23,914 bases of DNA from UBA5314 sp964635975. Lineage in GTDB: Bacteria > Bacillota > Syntrophomonadia > Syntrophomonadales > Syntrophomonadaceae. The notes beneath the pieces were generated by a model. The model had not been told where the DNA came from and did no database searches. It saw only the letters and a list, made by a program, of their open reading frames with translations. Of this stretch, positions 14,537 through 22,958 are shown piece by piece; the stretch's first letter is position 1; each line of letters starts with the position of its first letter. The stretch is from the NCBI GenBank assembly GCA_964635975.1, contig CAZWPO010000033.1, positions 1 to 23,914 on the forward strand, written 5' to 3'. A program made the position numbers and the translations under genes.

Positions 14537-15124
14537 ATGACTAACACGACAAATAATGTAAACACACAGGTTCAAAACCCTATGAAGGTCATCACAGGAC
14601 CCGACACTCGCTGGTCTTACGCCAATGTATGGGAAGCGAAATCCATCAACGGAGGTGCACCGAAGTTCTCGGTATCTCTTATCATTCCAAAGTCTGACAC
14701 AAAGACTGTGACAAAGATAAAAGCCGCAATTGAAGCGGCCTACCGTGACGGCGAGGCAAAATTAAAAGGCAACGGCAAGTCCGTGCCACCCCTTGCCGCA
14801 CTCAAAATCCCTCTCCGCGATGGCGATACGGAAAGACCCGATGATCCTGCCTACGAAAATGCATACTTTATCAACGCCAACAGTGCAACCGCTCCGGGCG
14901 TAGTAGATGCAGATCGTCAGGAAATTTTGAATCGGTCGGAAGTGTACAGCGGTGTATACGGCAGGGCGAGCGTAAATTTCTACGCTTTCAACTCAAACGG
15001 CAACAAAGGAATCGCCTGTGGGCTTAATAACCTTCAGAAAGTCCGCGACGGTGAGCCTCTTGGCGGCAAATCCCGTGCAGAGGATGACTTCGCCACCTAC
15101 GACGACGATGATTTTCTTGGATAA
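14537..15124 (+). CDS. DUF2815 single-stranded DNA-binding protein
   Basis: The 195-residue protein carries the DUF2815 pattern (VITGPDTRWSYANVWEAKS, FSVSLIIPKSDT, GVYGRASVNFYAFNSNGNKG). This family has an OB fold related to T7 gp2.5. It ends in the acidic tail DDDDFLG, the type of tail used by single-strand binding proteins to contact polymerase and helicase. AGGAGG lies 8-9 nt before ATG 14537. It sits between the Cas4-like nuclease and the DNA polymerase, in keeping with a replication and recombination role. Confidence 0.88.
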   Translation: MTNTTNNVNTQVQNPMKVITGPDTRWSYANVWEAKSINGGAPKFSVSLIIPKSDTKTVTKIKAAIEAAYRDGEAKLKGNGKSVPPLAALKIPLRDGDTERPDDPAYENAYFINANSATAPGVVDADRQEILNRSEVYSGVYGRASVNFYAFNSNGNKGIACGLNNLQKVRDGEPLGGKSRAEDDFATYDDDDFLG

Positions 15125-15143
15125 CCATATTACACCAACTACG

Positions 15144-15171
15144 GAGGGCGGCGGGGCAACTTGCCGCTCTC
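15144..15171 (+). other. intergenic hairpin before the DNA polymerase gene
   Basis: GAGGGCGGC (15144-15152) pairs with GCCGCTCTC (15163-15171) over 9 bp with one G-U pair; the loop is GGGGCAACTT. No T-tract follows. The ribosome binding site of the polymerase gene is 10 nt further on. It resembles the other hairpins in this operon in position but not in sequence. Confidence 0.5.
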
Positions 15172-15189
15172 TTACGTTATGGAGGGCTT

Positions 15190-17184
15190 ATGAAAACAAT
15201 TAGTATTGATATTGAAACATACTCATCTATTGATCTTACTAAGTCGGGTGTTTATCGCTACGCCGAGGCCTCGGACTTTGAAATCCTGTTATTTGGCTAT
15301 TCCATAGACGGTGGTGACATCCATGTGATTTCCCTCGCCGATGGTGAGATAATCCCAGATGACATTCTGGGTGCCCTGACAGATGATAATGTGCAGAAAT
15401 GGGCATTTAACGCTAACTTTGAAAGGGTGTGTTTATCCCAGCACTTGTCGGATATTGGTATCAGCCTTGATCCTTTCGCCGATAACCACCACTCTGCTAC
15501 CGTCCTTGGCAAGGCAAAATACCTAAACCCACAGTCATGGCGGTGTGCTATGGTTTGGTCTGCATACATGGGGCTACCATTGTCCCTTGAAGGCTCAGGT
15601 ACGGTTCTGGGCTTGGAGAAACAAAAGCTAACCGAAGGCAAGGAACTCATCCGTTATTTCTGTTCTCCTTGTAAAGCTACTGCCGCAAACGGGCAGCGAA
15701 CACGGAATCTGCCGGAACACGACCCTGATAAATGGCAAGCGTTCAAGGCATATAATCACCGCGATGTGGAAGCGGAACGTTCTATTCAGGAGCGCCTCTC
15801 CAAGTTTCCTGTTCCTGATATTGTATGGGAGGAATATGCCCACGATCAGGAGATTAACGACCGTGGCGTGGCTCTGGACATGACACTTGTCCAGAGTGCC
15901 ATCAAAGCGGATACCCGCTCTCGCACCGAACTAACCCGCTTGATGAAGGAATTAACCGATCTGGATAATCCAAATTCAGTACAGCAAATGAAACAATGGC
16001 TCGCCGATAACGGTATGGAAACCGACTCTCTCGGCAAAAAAGCGGTAACTGAACTGCTCAAGGATGCGCCTGAGCCGCTTGGCAAAGTGCTTTCTCTCCG
16101 CCAGCAACTGGCTAAATCCTCGGTGAAAAAGTACCAAGCCATGGAAAATGCTGTTTGTGCTGATGGTCGTGCAAGGGGTATGTTCCAGTTTTATGGTGCC
16201 AATCGAACCGGCAGATGGGCCGGGCGCTTAATTCAAATGCAAAACCTCCCCCAGAATCACCTTCCCGACCTTGAACAAGCACGTGCTTTGGTGCGAAGCG
16301 GAGATTTTAGTACCCTTGAACTGCTCTACGATAATATTCCAGATGTCCTCTCCCAACTCATCCGTACAGCATTTGTGCCGAAAGACGGTCACAAGCTCAT
16401 CGTCGCTGATTTTTCTGCGATTGAAGCCCGCATTATTGCATGGCTTGCAGGCGAGCATTGGCGTAACGAGGTGTTTGCTACTCACGGAAAAATCTATGAA
16501 GCATCAGCCAGCCAGATGTTTAGTGTTCCCATTGAAGAAGTCACCAAGGGAAGTCAGCTCCGACAAAAAGGAAAAATCGCCGAACTTGCCCTTGGCTACG
16601 GCGGCTCAGTCGGTGCTCTTAAAGCAATGGGTGCTTTGGAGATGGGTCTATCGGAAGAAGAACTTCGCCCGCTCGTTTCCGCTTGGAGGTCGGCAAATCC
16701 GAATATCGTACAGTTCTGGTGGGATGTCGACCGTGCTGCTATGACAGCGGTCAGGGACAGGACGATGATTGAAACCCATGGTATTCGCTTTGGTTACCAG
16801 AGCGGGATGCTGTTTATCACACTTCCGTCCGGCAGAAAGCTTTCCTACGTCAAGCCCCGTATCGGCATGAACCAATTCGGTTCAGACTGTGTGACCTATG
16901 AAGGTGTCGGCGGCACTAAAAAATGGGAACGCATCGAAAGTTACGGTCCCAAGTTCGTGGAAAATATTGTGCAGGCGACAAGCCGGGACATTTTATCCTT
17001 CGCCATGCAGACGCTCCGTCACTGCTCTATCGTTATGCATATCCATGACGAAGTTGTCATCGAAACCGACCCAAGGATGTCTACGGAAGTTCTGTGTCAA
17101 CAGATGAGCCGAACACCGCCGTGGGCGAAAGGGCTCATACTCTTTGCCGATGGGTTCGATTGCTCATTTTATAAAAAAGATTAA
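15190..17184 (+). CDS. phage family A DNA polymerase with 3'-5' exonuclease
   Basis: The 664-residue polymerase has an N-terminal proofreading exonuclease: D7-x-E9 (SIDIET), FNANFE (about 73-78) and Y188-x3-D192 (YNHRD). The polymerase domain shows motif A VADFSAIEARI with D407, motif B R458-x3-K462-x7-YG (471), and motif C IHDEV with D620. No 5'-3' exonuclease domain is present, as usual for phage enzymes of this type. GGAGGG precedes ATG 15190. It would copy the phage genome together with the DUF2815 protein upstream and the primase-helicase at 18728. All active-site residues are intact. Confidence 0.95.
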   Translation: MKTISIDIETYSSIDLTKSGVYRYAEASDFEILLFGYSIDGGDIHVISLADGEIIPDDILGALTDDNVQKWAFNANFERVCLSQHLSDIGISLDPFADNHHSATVLGKAKYLNPQSWRCAMVWSAYMGLPLSLEGSGTVLGLEKQKLTEGKELIRYFCSPCKATAANGQRTRNLPEHDPDKWQAFKAYNHRDVEAERSIQERLSKFPVPDIVWEEYAHDQEINDRGVALDMTLVQSAIKADTRSRTELTRLMKELTDLDNPNSVQQMKQWLADNGMETDSLGKKAVTELLKDAPEPLGKVLSLRQQLAKSSVKKYQAMENAVCADGRARGMFQFYGANRTGRWAGRLIQMQNLPQNHLPDLEQARALVRSGDFSTLELLYDNIPDVLSQLIRTAFVPKDGHKLIVADFSAIEARIIAWLAGEHWRNEVFATHGKIYEASASQMFSVPIEEVTKGSQLRQKGKIAELALGYGGSVGALKAMGALEMGLSEEELRPLVSAWRSANPNIVQFWWDVDRAAMTAVRDRTMIETHGIRFGYQSGMLFITLPSGRKLSYVKPRIGMNQFGSDCVTYEGVGGTKKWERIESYGPKFVENIVQATSRDILSFAMQTLRHCSIVMHIHDEVVIETDPRMSTEVLCQQMSRTPPWAKGLILFADGFDCSFYKKD

Positions 17185-17191
17185 ATGCAAG

Positions 17192-17233
17192 TACGCAAAA
17201 CAGCCCCTCCTGTCTGTAGGCAGTAGAGGGGTT
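17192..17233 (+). repeat. intergenic RNA-like hairpin element, copy 2
   Basis: After TACGCAA, GCCCCTC (17203-17209) pairs with GAGGGGT (17226-17232), and the inner stem is CTGTC-TGTA-GGCAG (17210-17223). It shares TACGCAA, GCCCCTC, CTGTCTGTAG and GTAGAGGGG with copy 1 at 12850. The inner 3' arm differs (GGCAG versus GACGG), yet both pair with CTGTC. It stands before the antirepressor gene. Confidence 0.7.
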
Positions 17234-17271
17234 TGTTGCCTCTCGAAAATATATTTTTCAGGAGGTTCAAT

Positions 17272-18045
17272 ATGAACGGATTAAAAGTGTTCTCCTATGA
17301 GGGGAACGAAGTCAGGACTGTCCAACGCCGCAACGAAACATGGTGGATATTAAGAGATGTTTGCTCGGTGCTGGAGATTGACAACAGCGGGAATGTGGCA
17401 GCTCGCCTCGATGAGGATGAAAAGGGTGTCCATACTGTGGATACCCTTGGCGGCAAACAGGATTTGACCGTTATCAGTGAAAGCGGTCTCTACAGTACAA
17501 TTCTTTTGTCCCGCAAACCCGAAGCTAAAAAGTTTAAACGTTGGGTCACCCACGAGGTGCTTCCATCCATCCGCAGGCACGGCGCATATGTCACTCCCGC
17601 CAAGCTGGAAGAAATAATGAACGACCCCGACGCTTGGATTAAGGTGCTGACTGCTCTCAAAGAAGAGCGAAATGCAAAAGAACAACTTCAGCTTGAAGCT
17701 GCCAAGAATGAGCCGAAGGTTATATTCGCCGATGCTGTATCAGTTTCTGAAGGCACCATCCTTATTGGAGAACTGGCAAAAATCCTCAAGGGCAACGGAA
17801 TCGAAATCGGTCAGAACCGCCTTTTTGAAAGACTACGTCAGGACGGATATCTCATCAAAAGAAAAGGTACGGATTATAACGCGCCGACCCAAAGGGCAAT
17901 GGAACTGGGTCTTTTTAGAGTCAAGGAAACTGCCATCACCCATTCAGACGGTCATGTCACTATCAGTAAAACCACCAAGGTCACAGGCAAAGGTCAGCAA
18001 TACTTCATCAATCTATTCCTTGGAGAAAGGGGGCGTAATCAATGA
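17272..18045 (+). CDS. phage antirepressor, BRO-N plus KilAC domains
   Basis: The 257-residue protein has a BRO-N domain (about 1-105: WWILRDVCSVLEI, SESGLYSTILLSRKPEAKKF, HEVLPSIRRHGAY), a charged linker, and a C-terminal KilAC/ANT domain (about 145-250: GTILIGELAKILKGNGIEIG, RLFERLRQDGYLI). GGAGG lies 6-7 nt before ATG 17272. Such proteins bind DNA or repressors and favour lytic growth. The gene is in the middle of the replication operon rather than beside the repressor, and is preceded by hairpin copy 2. The frame is intact. Confidence 0.88.
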   Translation: MNGLKVFSYEGNEVRTVQRRNETWWILRDVCSVLEIDNSGNVAARLDEDEKGVHTVDTLGGKQDLTVISESGLYSTILLSRKPEAKKFKRWVTHEVLPSIRRHGAYVTPAKLEEIMNDPDAWIKVLTALKEERNAKEQLQLEAAKNEPKVIFADAVSVSEGTILIGELAKILKGNGIEIGQNRLFERLRQDGYLIKRKGTDYNAPTQRAMELGLFRVKETAITHSDGHVTISKTTKVTGKGQQYFINLFLGERGRNQ

Positions 18046-18335
18046 CAAAGTACAAGAAACAAGCCTTTAAATCGGCTCTGAAAAAGGTCGGCAAGGCAAT
18101 ATGGGATGCATTCCCGTGGATATTGATGTGGATTGGGTTGACCTGCTTTTTCTCGCTCCTGTTTATTAGGGCGGACAAAAGTGTGGAACGGGCTAAACAG
18201 CTTTCCGTACTTGAAGCCAAAAACGCTATGTATGAATCAGAAAATGCCCGCCTTGAAGAAGATATTGATTGGCTGCGCTCGCTTGTAGAGCAGTATTACC
18301 AAGAGGAGGTGCCTGATGGACAAGTACAACAGTGA
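18042..18335 (+). CDS. small single-pass membrane protein with coiled coil
   Basis: The 97-residue protein has a basic N-terminus (KYKKQAFKSALKKVGK), one hydrophobic segment (about 24-43: FPWILMWIGLTCFFSLLFIR), and a helical coiled-coil-like C-terminal half rich in E, A and L. The positive-inside rule puts the N-terminus in the cytosol. It overlaps the antirepressor stop as ATGA, with GGAGAAAGGGGG upstream. Function unknown; a membrane anchor for a replication or exclusion complex is possible but not supported further. Confidence 0.7.
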   Translation: MTKYKKQAFKSALKKVGKAIWDAFPWILMWIGLTCFFSLLFIRADKSVERAKQLSVLEAKNAMYESENARLEEDIDWLRSLVEQYYQEEVPDGQVQQ

Positions 18336-18738
18336 GGGCTATCCCGACCCGACCGCCTATGAAGCATTGACGGCAGTCGCTAAATCTGAAGCATCGGCAA
18401 AAACCTACCGCCCGCTTGTTTATATAGCCTCAGCGTTTGCAGGAGACACCGCTACCAATATAAGAAGAGCGCAGGGCTATTGCCGCTTTGCCGTTTCTAT
18501 GGGCTACATCCCGGTTGCGCCCCACCTGCATTATCCGCAATTTATGGATGATGATGACAAGGATCAGCGAGAGCTGGGCTTGTTCTTTGCCCTTGTCCTG
18601 CTTGGTAAATGCGATGAACTTTGGGTCTTCGGCAAGCCATCCGAGGGTATGTCCCGCGAAATCGCTAAGGCGAAAAAACGTGAAATTCCTATTAAATACT
18701 ACAACAATAAATGCGAGGTGATAAGCTTTGGAACTTAA
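18316..18738 (+). CDS. DUF4406 protein, nucleoside deoxyribosyltransferase-like
   Basis: The 140-residue protein contains VYIASAFAGD (about 35-44), NIRRAQGYCRFAVSMGYIPV, HLHYPQF and ELWVFG followed by SEGMSREIAKAKK. This is the Rossmann-like pattern of DUF4406 and related nucleoside 2-deoxyribosyltransferase-fold proteins. Relatives are thought to act on nucleosides or nucleotides, but no reaction is established for the phage forms. GAGGAGG precedes ATG 18316; the gene overlaps both neighbours and is translated in the same unit. Confidence 0.8.
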   Translation: MDKYNSEGYPDPTAYEALTAVAKSEASAKTYRPLVYIASAFAGDTATNIRRAQGYCRFAVSMGYIPVAPHLHYPQFMDDDDKDQRELGLFFALVLLGKCDELWVFGKPSEGMSREIAKAKKREIPIKYYNNKCEVISFGT

Positions 18739-21052
18739 AATCGCATATGGTGACAGCCGCCTCTCGAAAAGATGGGTCAACAAGAAAATCACCTTAGAAG
18801 AGTTGTGCGAGCGATTCAAATCCACTCGCCGCACAACCGAAACTGTCGCGGAGTATAAGAAATTTACAAAAGACCGCCGTGATACTGCCAAGGATGTAGG
18901 CGGTTATGTCCTTGGCCACCTAAAGAGTGGAAGGCGTAAAAAGGATACAGTAGAAAGCCGTTCCGGCATTACCCTTGATGCCGACCATGCAAATAGTGAT
19001 TTTTTTGAAACTGTGGAGATGTTGTTTCCGCACAGGTGTGTGGTCTACTCCACCCATAGTCATACCCCTGATGAGCCTCGGCTGCGTATGGTTATCCCGC
19101 TTGCCCGTGAAGTGTCACCCGATGAATATGCCGCACTCTCCCGTTTGGTGGCCGATGTTATTGGGATGGACTTTTTCGACGACAGTACTTACGAACCGGA
19201 ACGGCTGATGTACTGGCCGTCTACACCATCGGATGGTGAATATATTTTCAAGGAAATTGACGGCAATATTCTCGATCCTGATGCATACCTTACCAAACTA
19301 TCTGATTGGCGCGACTGCTCTCTCTGGCCTACTTCAAGCCGTCAGTCGGAGGTGATACAGCGCAGCATCCGACAACAACAAGACCCCATCGCCAAGGCAG
19401 GCGTAGTCGGGGCTTTCTGCCGTGCCTATTCAATTGAAGATGTGATTGCGACATTCCTGTCCGATGTATATGAACCCTCTGCGATGAGCGGCCGTTATGA
19501 CTATATTCCGGCGGATAGTTCAGCGGGTGTGGTGTTGTACGAAGGTAAATGGTCATATTCTCACCATGCTACTGATCCCGCCTGCGGCAGGTTACTAAAT
19601 GCTTTCGATCTTGTTCGAGTTCATAAATTCACCGACCTTGATGAAAAGGCTGGATTCAAGTCGATGAGCGAATTTGCAGTACAGGATGAAAATGTGAAGC
19701 TGTTACTCGCCGAGGAGCGTATTGCCAAAGCTGAAAATGATTTTGACGATGATACCGATTGGAAATCCCAGCTTCAGCGTGAGAAAAGCGGCATCCTTTC
19801 CAACACCCTCGGCAATCTGCTTCTTATCCTGAACAATGACGACACACTCTCGGGTATCCGTCACAATCGGCTTGCCAACCAGATATATGGTGAAGAGCTG
19901 CCGTGGGAGCGCCCGCATAAGCCTTGGCGGGATGTCGATACTGCTCAACTTGTGGCTTTTATCGATAAACGCTACGGCACTTTTTCCGCTCGCAACTATG
20001 AACTTGCTTTGACAAAAGTAGCTGATGACCGCGCCTACCACCCGATTCGGGAATACCTCGAAGGCTTGCCCGAATGGGACAGGAATCCTCGAATTGACAC
20101 GCTTCTCATCGATTACCTCGGTGCTGAGGATTCGCCCTATACCAGAGCCGTTACTCGAAAAACCCTCGTAGCAGCAGTCGCTCGGATTGTCAGCCCCGGC
20201 ACGAAGCACGACTCCATCCTTGTCCTCAACGGCAAGCAAGGTATCGGAAAATCTACGCTATTTTCAAAACTGGGTCAACAATGGTACTCTGACAGCCTTT
20301 CTATATCGGATATGAAGGATAAAACCGCACCGGAGAAATTGCAAGGCTACTGGATTCTTGAACTCGGGGAGCTTGCGGGTATTAAGAAAATGGACGTGGA
20401 AACGGTCAAATCCTTTATTACCCGTGTGGATGATAAGTACCGTCCTTCATATGGTCGGGCAGTTGAGAGTCATCCTCGCCAGTGTATTATCGTTGGCACA
20501 ACTAACTCTGATGGTGGCTTTCTTCGAGACATTACAGGCAACCGCCGTTTCTGGCCTGTTTGGGTCTCCGGTGAGGGAAAACACCGTGCATGGGAACTCA
20601 CAGACATAGATCAGATTTGGGCGGAAGCCCTTGTTAAATACAAAGAAGGTGAGGAGTTGTTCCTCAAAGGCGATGTTGCTATGGCAGCTTATGCTGAACA
20701 GCGCAACGCTATGGAGAATGACGAGCGCGAGGGCATGGTTTTAGATTACCTTGAAACCCTGCTCCCTGAAAGCTGGGATACGATGGACATTTATCGCAGG
20801 ATAGAATACATCCGTTCACCTGACGACCCCACAAGAGCGAACGGAAGCATCCGTAGAAATCAAGTCTGTGTGATGGAGATATGGTGCGAGTGTTTCGGCA
20901 AGTCCCGTGAGTCCATAAAGAAAGCTGATTCCTATGAGATTCAAGGCATATTGAATCGTATCGGTGGATGGTCTCTATTCGACGGAAACAAGACCGGCAA
21001 AAAATCATTGCCCATATATGGCATCCAGAGGGTGTTTGTTAGAACGGAATGA
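18728..21052 (+). CDS. VapE-type primase-helicase
   Basis: The 774-residue protein joins an N-terminal archaeo-eukaryotic primase-like domain (ITLDADHAN with D84 and D86; EPRLRMVIPL; YEPERLMYWPS) to a C-terminal VapE-family SF3-like helicase. The helicase shows Walker A NGKQGIGKST (501-510), ELGELAGIKKMDVETVKSFI, and TTNSDGGFLRDITGNRRFWP (591-610). Translation seems to start at TTG 18728, with GAGGTGAT upstream; the start overlaps the previous gene by 11 nt. It would open the phage origin, unwind and prime DNA for the family A polymerase. All motifs are present. A fused primase and helicase of this kind is usual in Clostridia phages. Confidence 0.92.
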   Translation: MELKIAYGDSRLSKRWVNKKITLEELCERFKSTRRTTETVAEYKKFTKDRRDTAKDVGGYVLGHLKSGRRKKDTVESRSGITLDADHANSDFFETVEMLFPHRCVVYSTHSHTPDEPRLRMVIPLAREVSPDEYAALSRLVADVIGMDFFDDSTYEPERLMYWPSTPSDGEYIFKEIDGNILDPDAYLTKLSDWRDCSLWPTSSRQSEVIQRSIRQQQDPIAKAGVVGAFCRAYSIEDVIATFLSDVYEPSAMSGRYDYIPADSSAGVVLYEGKWSYSHHATDPACGRLLNAFDLVRVHKFTDLDEKAGFKSMSEFAVQDENVKLLLAEERIAKAENDFDDDTDWKSQLQREKSGILSNTLGNLLLILNNDDTLSGIRHNRLANQIYGEELPWERPHKPWRDVDTAQLVAFIDKRYGTFSARNYELALTKVADDRAYHPIREYLEGLPEWDRNPRIDTLLIDYLGAEDSPYTRAVTRKTLVAAVARIVSPGTKHDSILVLNGKQGIGKSTLFSKLGQQWYSDSLSISDMKDKTAPEKLQGYWILELGELAGIKKMDVETVKSFITRVDDKYRPSYGRAVESHPRQCIIVGTTNSDGGFLRDITGNRRFWPVWVSGEGKHRAWELTDIDQIWAEALVKYKEGEELFLKGDVAMAAYAEQRNAMENDEREGMVLDYLETLLPESWDTMDIYRRIEYIRSPDDPTRANGSIRRNQVCVMEIWCECFGKSRESIKKADSYEIQGILNRIGGWSLFDGNKTGKKSLPIYGIQRVFVRTE

Positions 21053-21081
21053 TATGTTTTTATTGCCTATTTGCTCGTTTG

Positions 21082-21120
21082 GGGGCTTCGGCAGCCAAGC
21101 TCGGCAAAGTCGCAAGCCCC
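21082..21120 (+). other. structured intergenic segment
   Basis: GGGGCTT (21083-21089) and AAGCCCC (21114-21120) form a 7-bp outer stem. The enclosed 24 nt are G-C rich and can form smaller alternatives such as GGCT-TCGGC-AGCC. There is no T-tract. It lies in a 228-nt gap after the primase-helicase gene in which I see no convincing gene. Confidence 0.4.
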
Positions 21121-21156
21121 TATTAAATCAGTGTTCTACGGTTGCTCTTTCCCTTA

Positions 21157-21185
21157 TTGCCCATTTTATTCTACTAATTTATATA
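21157..21185 (+). promoter_or_regulatory. possible internal promoter before VRR-NUC gene
   Basis: TTGCCC (21157-21162) and TATATA (21180-21185) are spaced by 17 nt in an AT-rich part of the gap, 95 nt before the next gene. Each hexamer matches consensus at four of six positions, so this is a modest candidate. Confidence 0.3.
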
Positions 21186-21280
21186 GGTAAGGATAAGAGT
21201 AATAGGCACACGGGAAACGCACGCGTAGTAATTATAGGAAAAATCGGGCAAACGGCAATTGAGAAATCGGAGGTGTCATC

Positions 21281-21562
21281 ATGAGAGAAAAAACTATAGA
21301 AAAGAAACTCGTCCAAGCAGTCAAGGTGATGGGAGGTATTGCGCCCAAGTTTACAAGCCCCGGTTTCGATGGAATGCCCGACCGCCTTGTGCTACTGCCC
21401 CACGGCAAATTTGCCTTTATAGAAGTCAAACGGCATGGGGAGAAACCCCGCCCTTTGCAGGAAGCGAGGCATGGGTTGCTTCGGCGGCTGGGCTTCAAGG
21501 TTTATGTCTTGGACGATGGGGAGAAAATCGGAGGAATTCTGAATGAAATACAATCCACATAG
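21281..21562 (+). CDS. VRR-NUC domain nuclease
   Basis: The 93-residue protein is a stand-alone VRR-NUC domain of the PD-(D/E)XK superfamily: GMPD34R, then FAFIE48VK50, and a downstream Q60. Length fits the phage form. GGAGG is 8 nt before ATG 21281. It overlaps the SNF2-like helicase gene by 20 nt; the pair VRR-NUC plus SNF2 is standard in Firmicute prophages and probably processes branched DNA during replication or recombination. All catalytic residues are visible. Confidence 0.92.
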   Translation: MREKTIEKKLVQAVKVMGGIAPKFTSPGFDGMPDRLVLLPHGKFAFIEVKRHGEKPRPLQEARHGLLRRLGFKVYVLDDGEKIGGILNEIQST

Positions 21563-22901
21563 CTATCAAGAATATGCCAAGGATTTTATAGATAAAAACC
21601 CTGTGTCCTGCCTGCTACTGGATATGGGTCTTGGCAAAACAGTTATAACACTGACAGCCTTGAGCGACCTCTTGTTCGATAGCTTTGAGGCTCACAAGGT
21701 TCTGGTCATCGCCCCACTTAGAGTAGCCCGTGACACTTGGCCGGATGAACTCGGCAAATGGGAGCATCTCAGTAATTTACGGTTCTCGTTAGCAGTCGGC
21801 ACGGAAGCAGAACGGAAAACGACACTTTGGGCGAAAGCTGATATTTACATCATCAACCGCGAGAATGTCCAGTGGCTTATAGAAGAAAGCGGTATCCCTT
21901 TTTGTTTTGACACTTTGGTGGTTGACGAACTCTCCAGTTTCAAAAACCACCAGACAAAACGATTCAGATCTTTGATGAAGGTGCGTCCCAAGGTCAAACG
22001 AATTATAGGGCTGACGGGAACGCCAAGTAGCAACGGGCTGATGGATTTATGGGCTGAATATCGACTACTCGACATGGGTCAGCGGCTTGGGCGGTTCATC
22101 GGACAGTATCGCACTGCGTACTTCACACCTGATAAGCGAAATGGTCAAATCATATTCAGCTACAAACCTTTACCCTTTGCCGAAAAGGAAATCTACCGCA
22201 AAATTGCTGACATTACTATTTCTATGAAGTCCACCGACCACTTGACCATGCCGGAACTGGTGACTACCGAGTACCCCGTGCGGATGTCTGAAGATGAGCG
22301 GGAACGGTATGACGAGATGAAGCGGGACTTGGTGTTAAAACTGGCGGGCGATGAGATAACCGCCGCCAATGCTGCCGCATTAAGTAATAAATTATGTCAG
22401 ATGGCAAACGGCGCAATCTATGGCGATGACGGTTCTGTCCACCACATCCATGACCGCAAGCTGGATGCCCTTGAGGATTTAATTGAAGCCGCCAACGGAA
22501 AGCCGGTTCTTGTAGCGTACTGGTTCAAGCACGACTTGGAGCGGATAGCAACAAGACTGAAGCATCTGCACATTCCGTTTTCCAAAATGGATACGTCGGA
22601 AAGCATCGCAAGATGGAATAGCGGCGAACTTCCGGTGGCACTTATCCATCCCGCTTCGGCGGGTCACGGTCTAAACCTACAAACAGGCGGCAGCACAATT
22701 ATCTGGTTCGGGCTGACATGGAGCCTTGAACTCTACCAACAAACCAACGCCCGCCTTTGGCGGCAGGGTCAGGTCTCTGAAACAGTGATTCTCCACCACA
22801 TCGTCGCCAAGGATACCATTGATGAGCGGGTTATGAAAGCCCTGATCGACAAAAACAAAACACAAACCGCCCTTATTGAAGCGGTTAAAGCCAATCTATG
22901 A
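21543..22901 (+). CDS. SNF2-like DEAD/DEAH-box helicase
   Basis: The 452-residue SF2 ATPase has Walker A LLDMGLGKT (25-33), motif II VVDELSSFK (126-134), LTGTPSSNG (157-165), SAGHGLNLQ and the arginine-finger block QQTNARLWRQGQ. The DELS variant of the DEAH box is the usual form in phage members. GGAGGAATTCTG leads to ATG 21543. It would translocate on double-stranded DNA and work with the overlapping VRR-NUC nuclease. No accessory chromatin-type domain is present. It appears complete. Confidence 0.93.
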   Translation: MKYNPHSYQEYAKDFIDKNPVSCLLLDMGLGKTVITLTALSDLLFDSFEAHKVLVIAPLRVARDTWPDELGKWEHLSNLRFSLAVGTEAERKTTLWAKADIYIINRENVQWLIEESGIPFCFDTLVVDELSSFKNHQTKRFRSLMKVRPKVKRIIGLTGTPSSNGLMDLWAEYRLLDMGQRLGRFIGQYRTAYFTPDKRNGQIIFSYKPLPFAEKEIYRKIADITISMKSTDHLTMPELVTTEYPVRMSEDERERYDEMKRDLVLKLAGDEITAANAAALSNKLCQMANGAIYGDDGSVHHIHDRKLDALEDLIEAANGKPVLVAYWFKHDLERIATRLKHLHIPFSKMDTSESIARWNSGELPVALIHPASAGHGLNLQTGGSTIIWFGLTWSLELYQQTNARLWRQGQVSETVILHHIVAKDTIDERVMKALIDKNKTQTALIEAVKANL

Positions 22902-22958
22902 AAATCTAAGGAGTCAAAAGCTGCCAATCCGAGTGGACTAAATAATCGGAGGTAGCCT

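Noticed and set aside
13996..14565. Minus-strand open frame of 189 codons opposite the DUF2800 gene
   Set aside because: Antisense shadow of a well-supported nuclease gene; no ribosome binding site.
19703..20239. Minus-strand open frame of 178 codons opposite the primase-helicase gene
   Set aside because: Antisense shadow crossing the coding sequence for the helicase domain; no start signals.
20964..21284. Plus-strand open frame filling the gap before the VRR-NUC gene
   Set aside because: It begins inside the primase-helicase gene, has no ribosome binding site at any ATG, and runs through the structured GGGGCTT/AAGCCCC segment.
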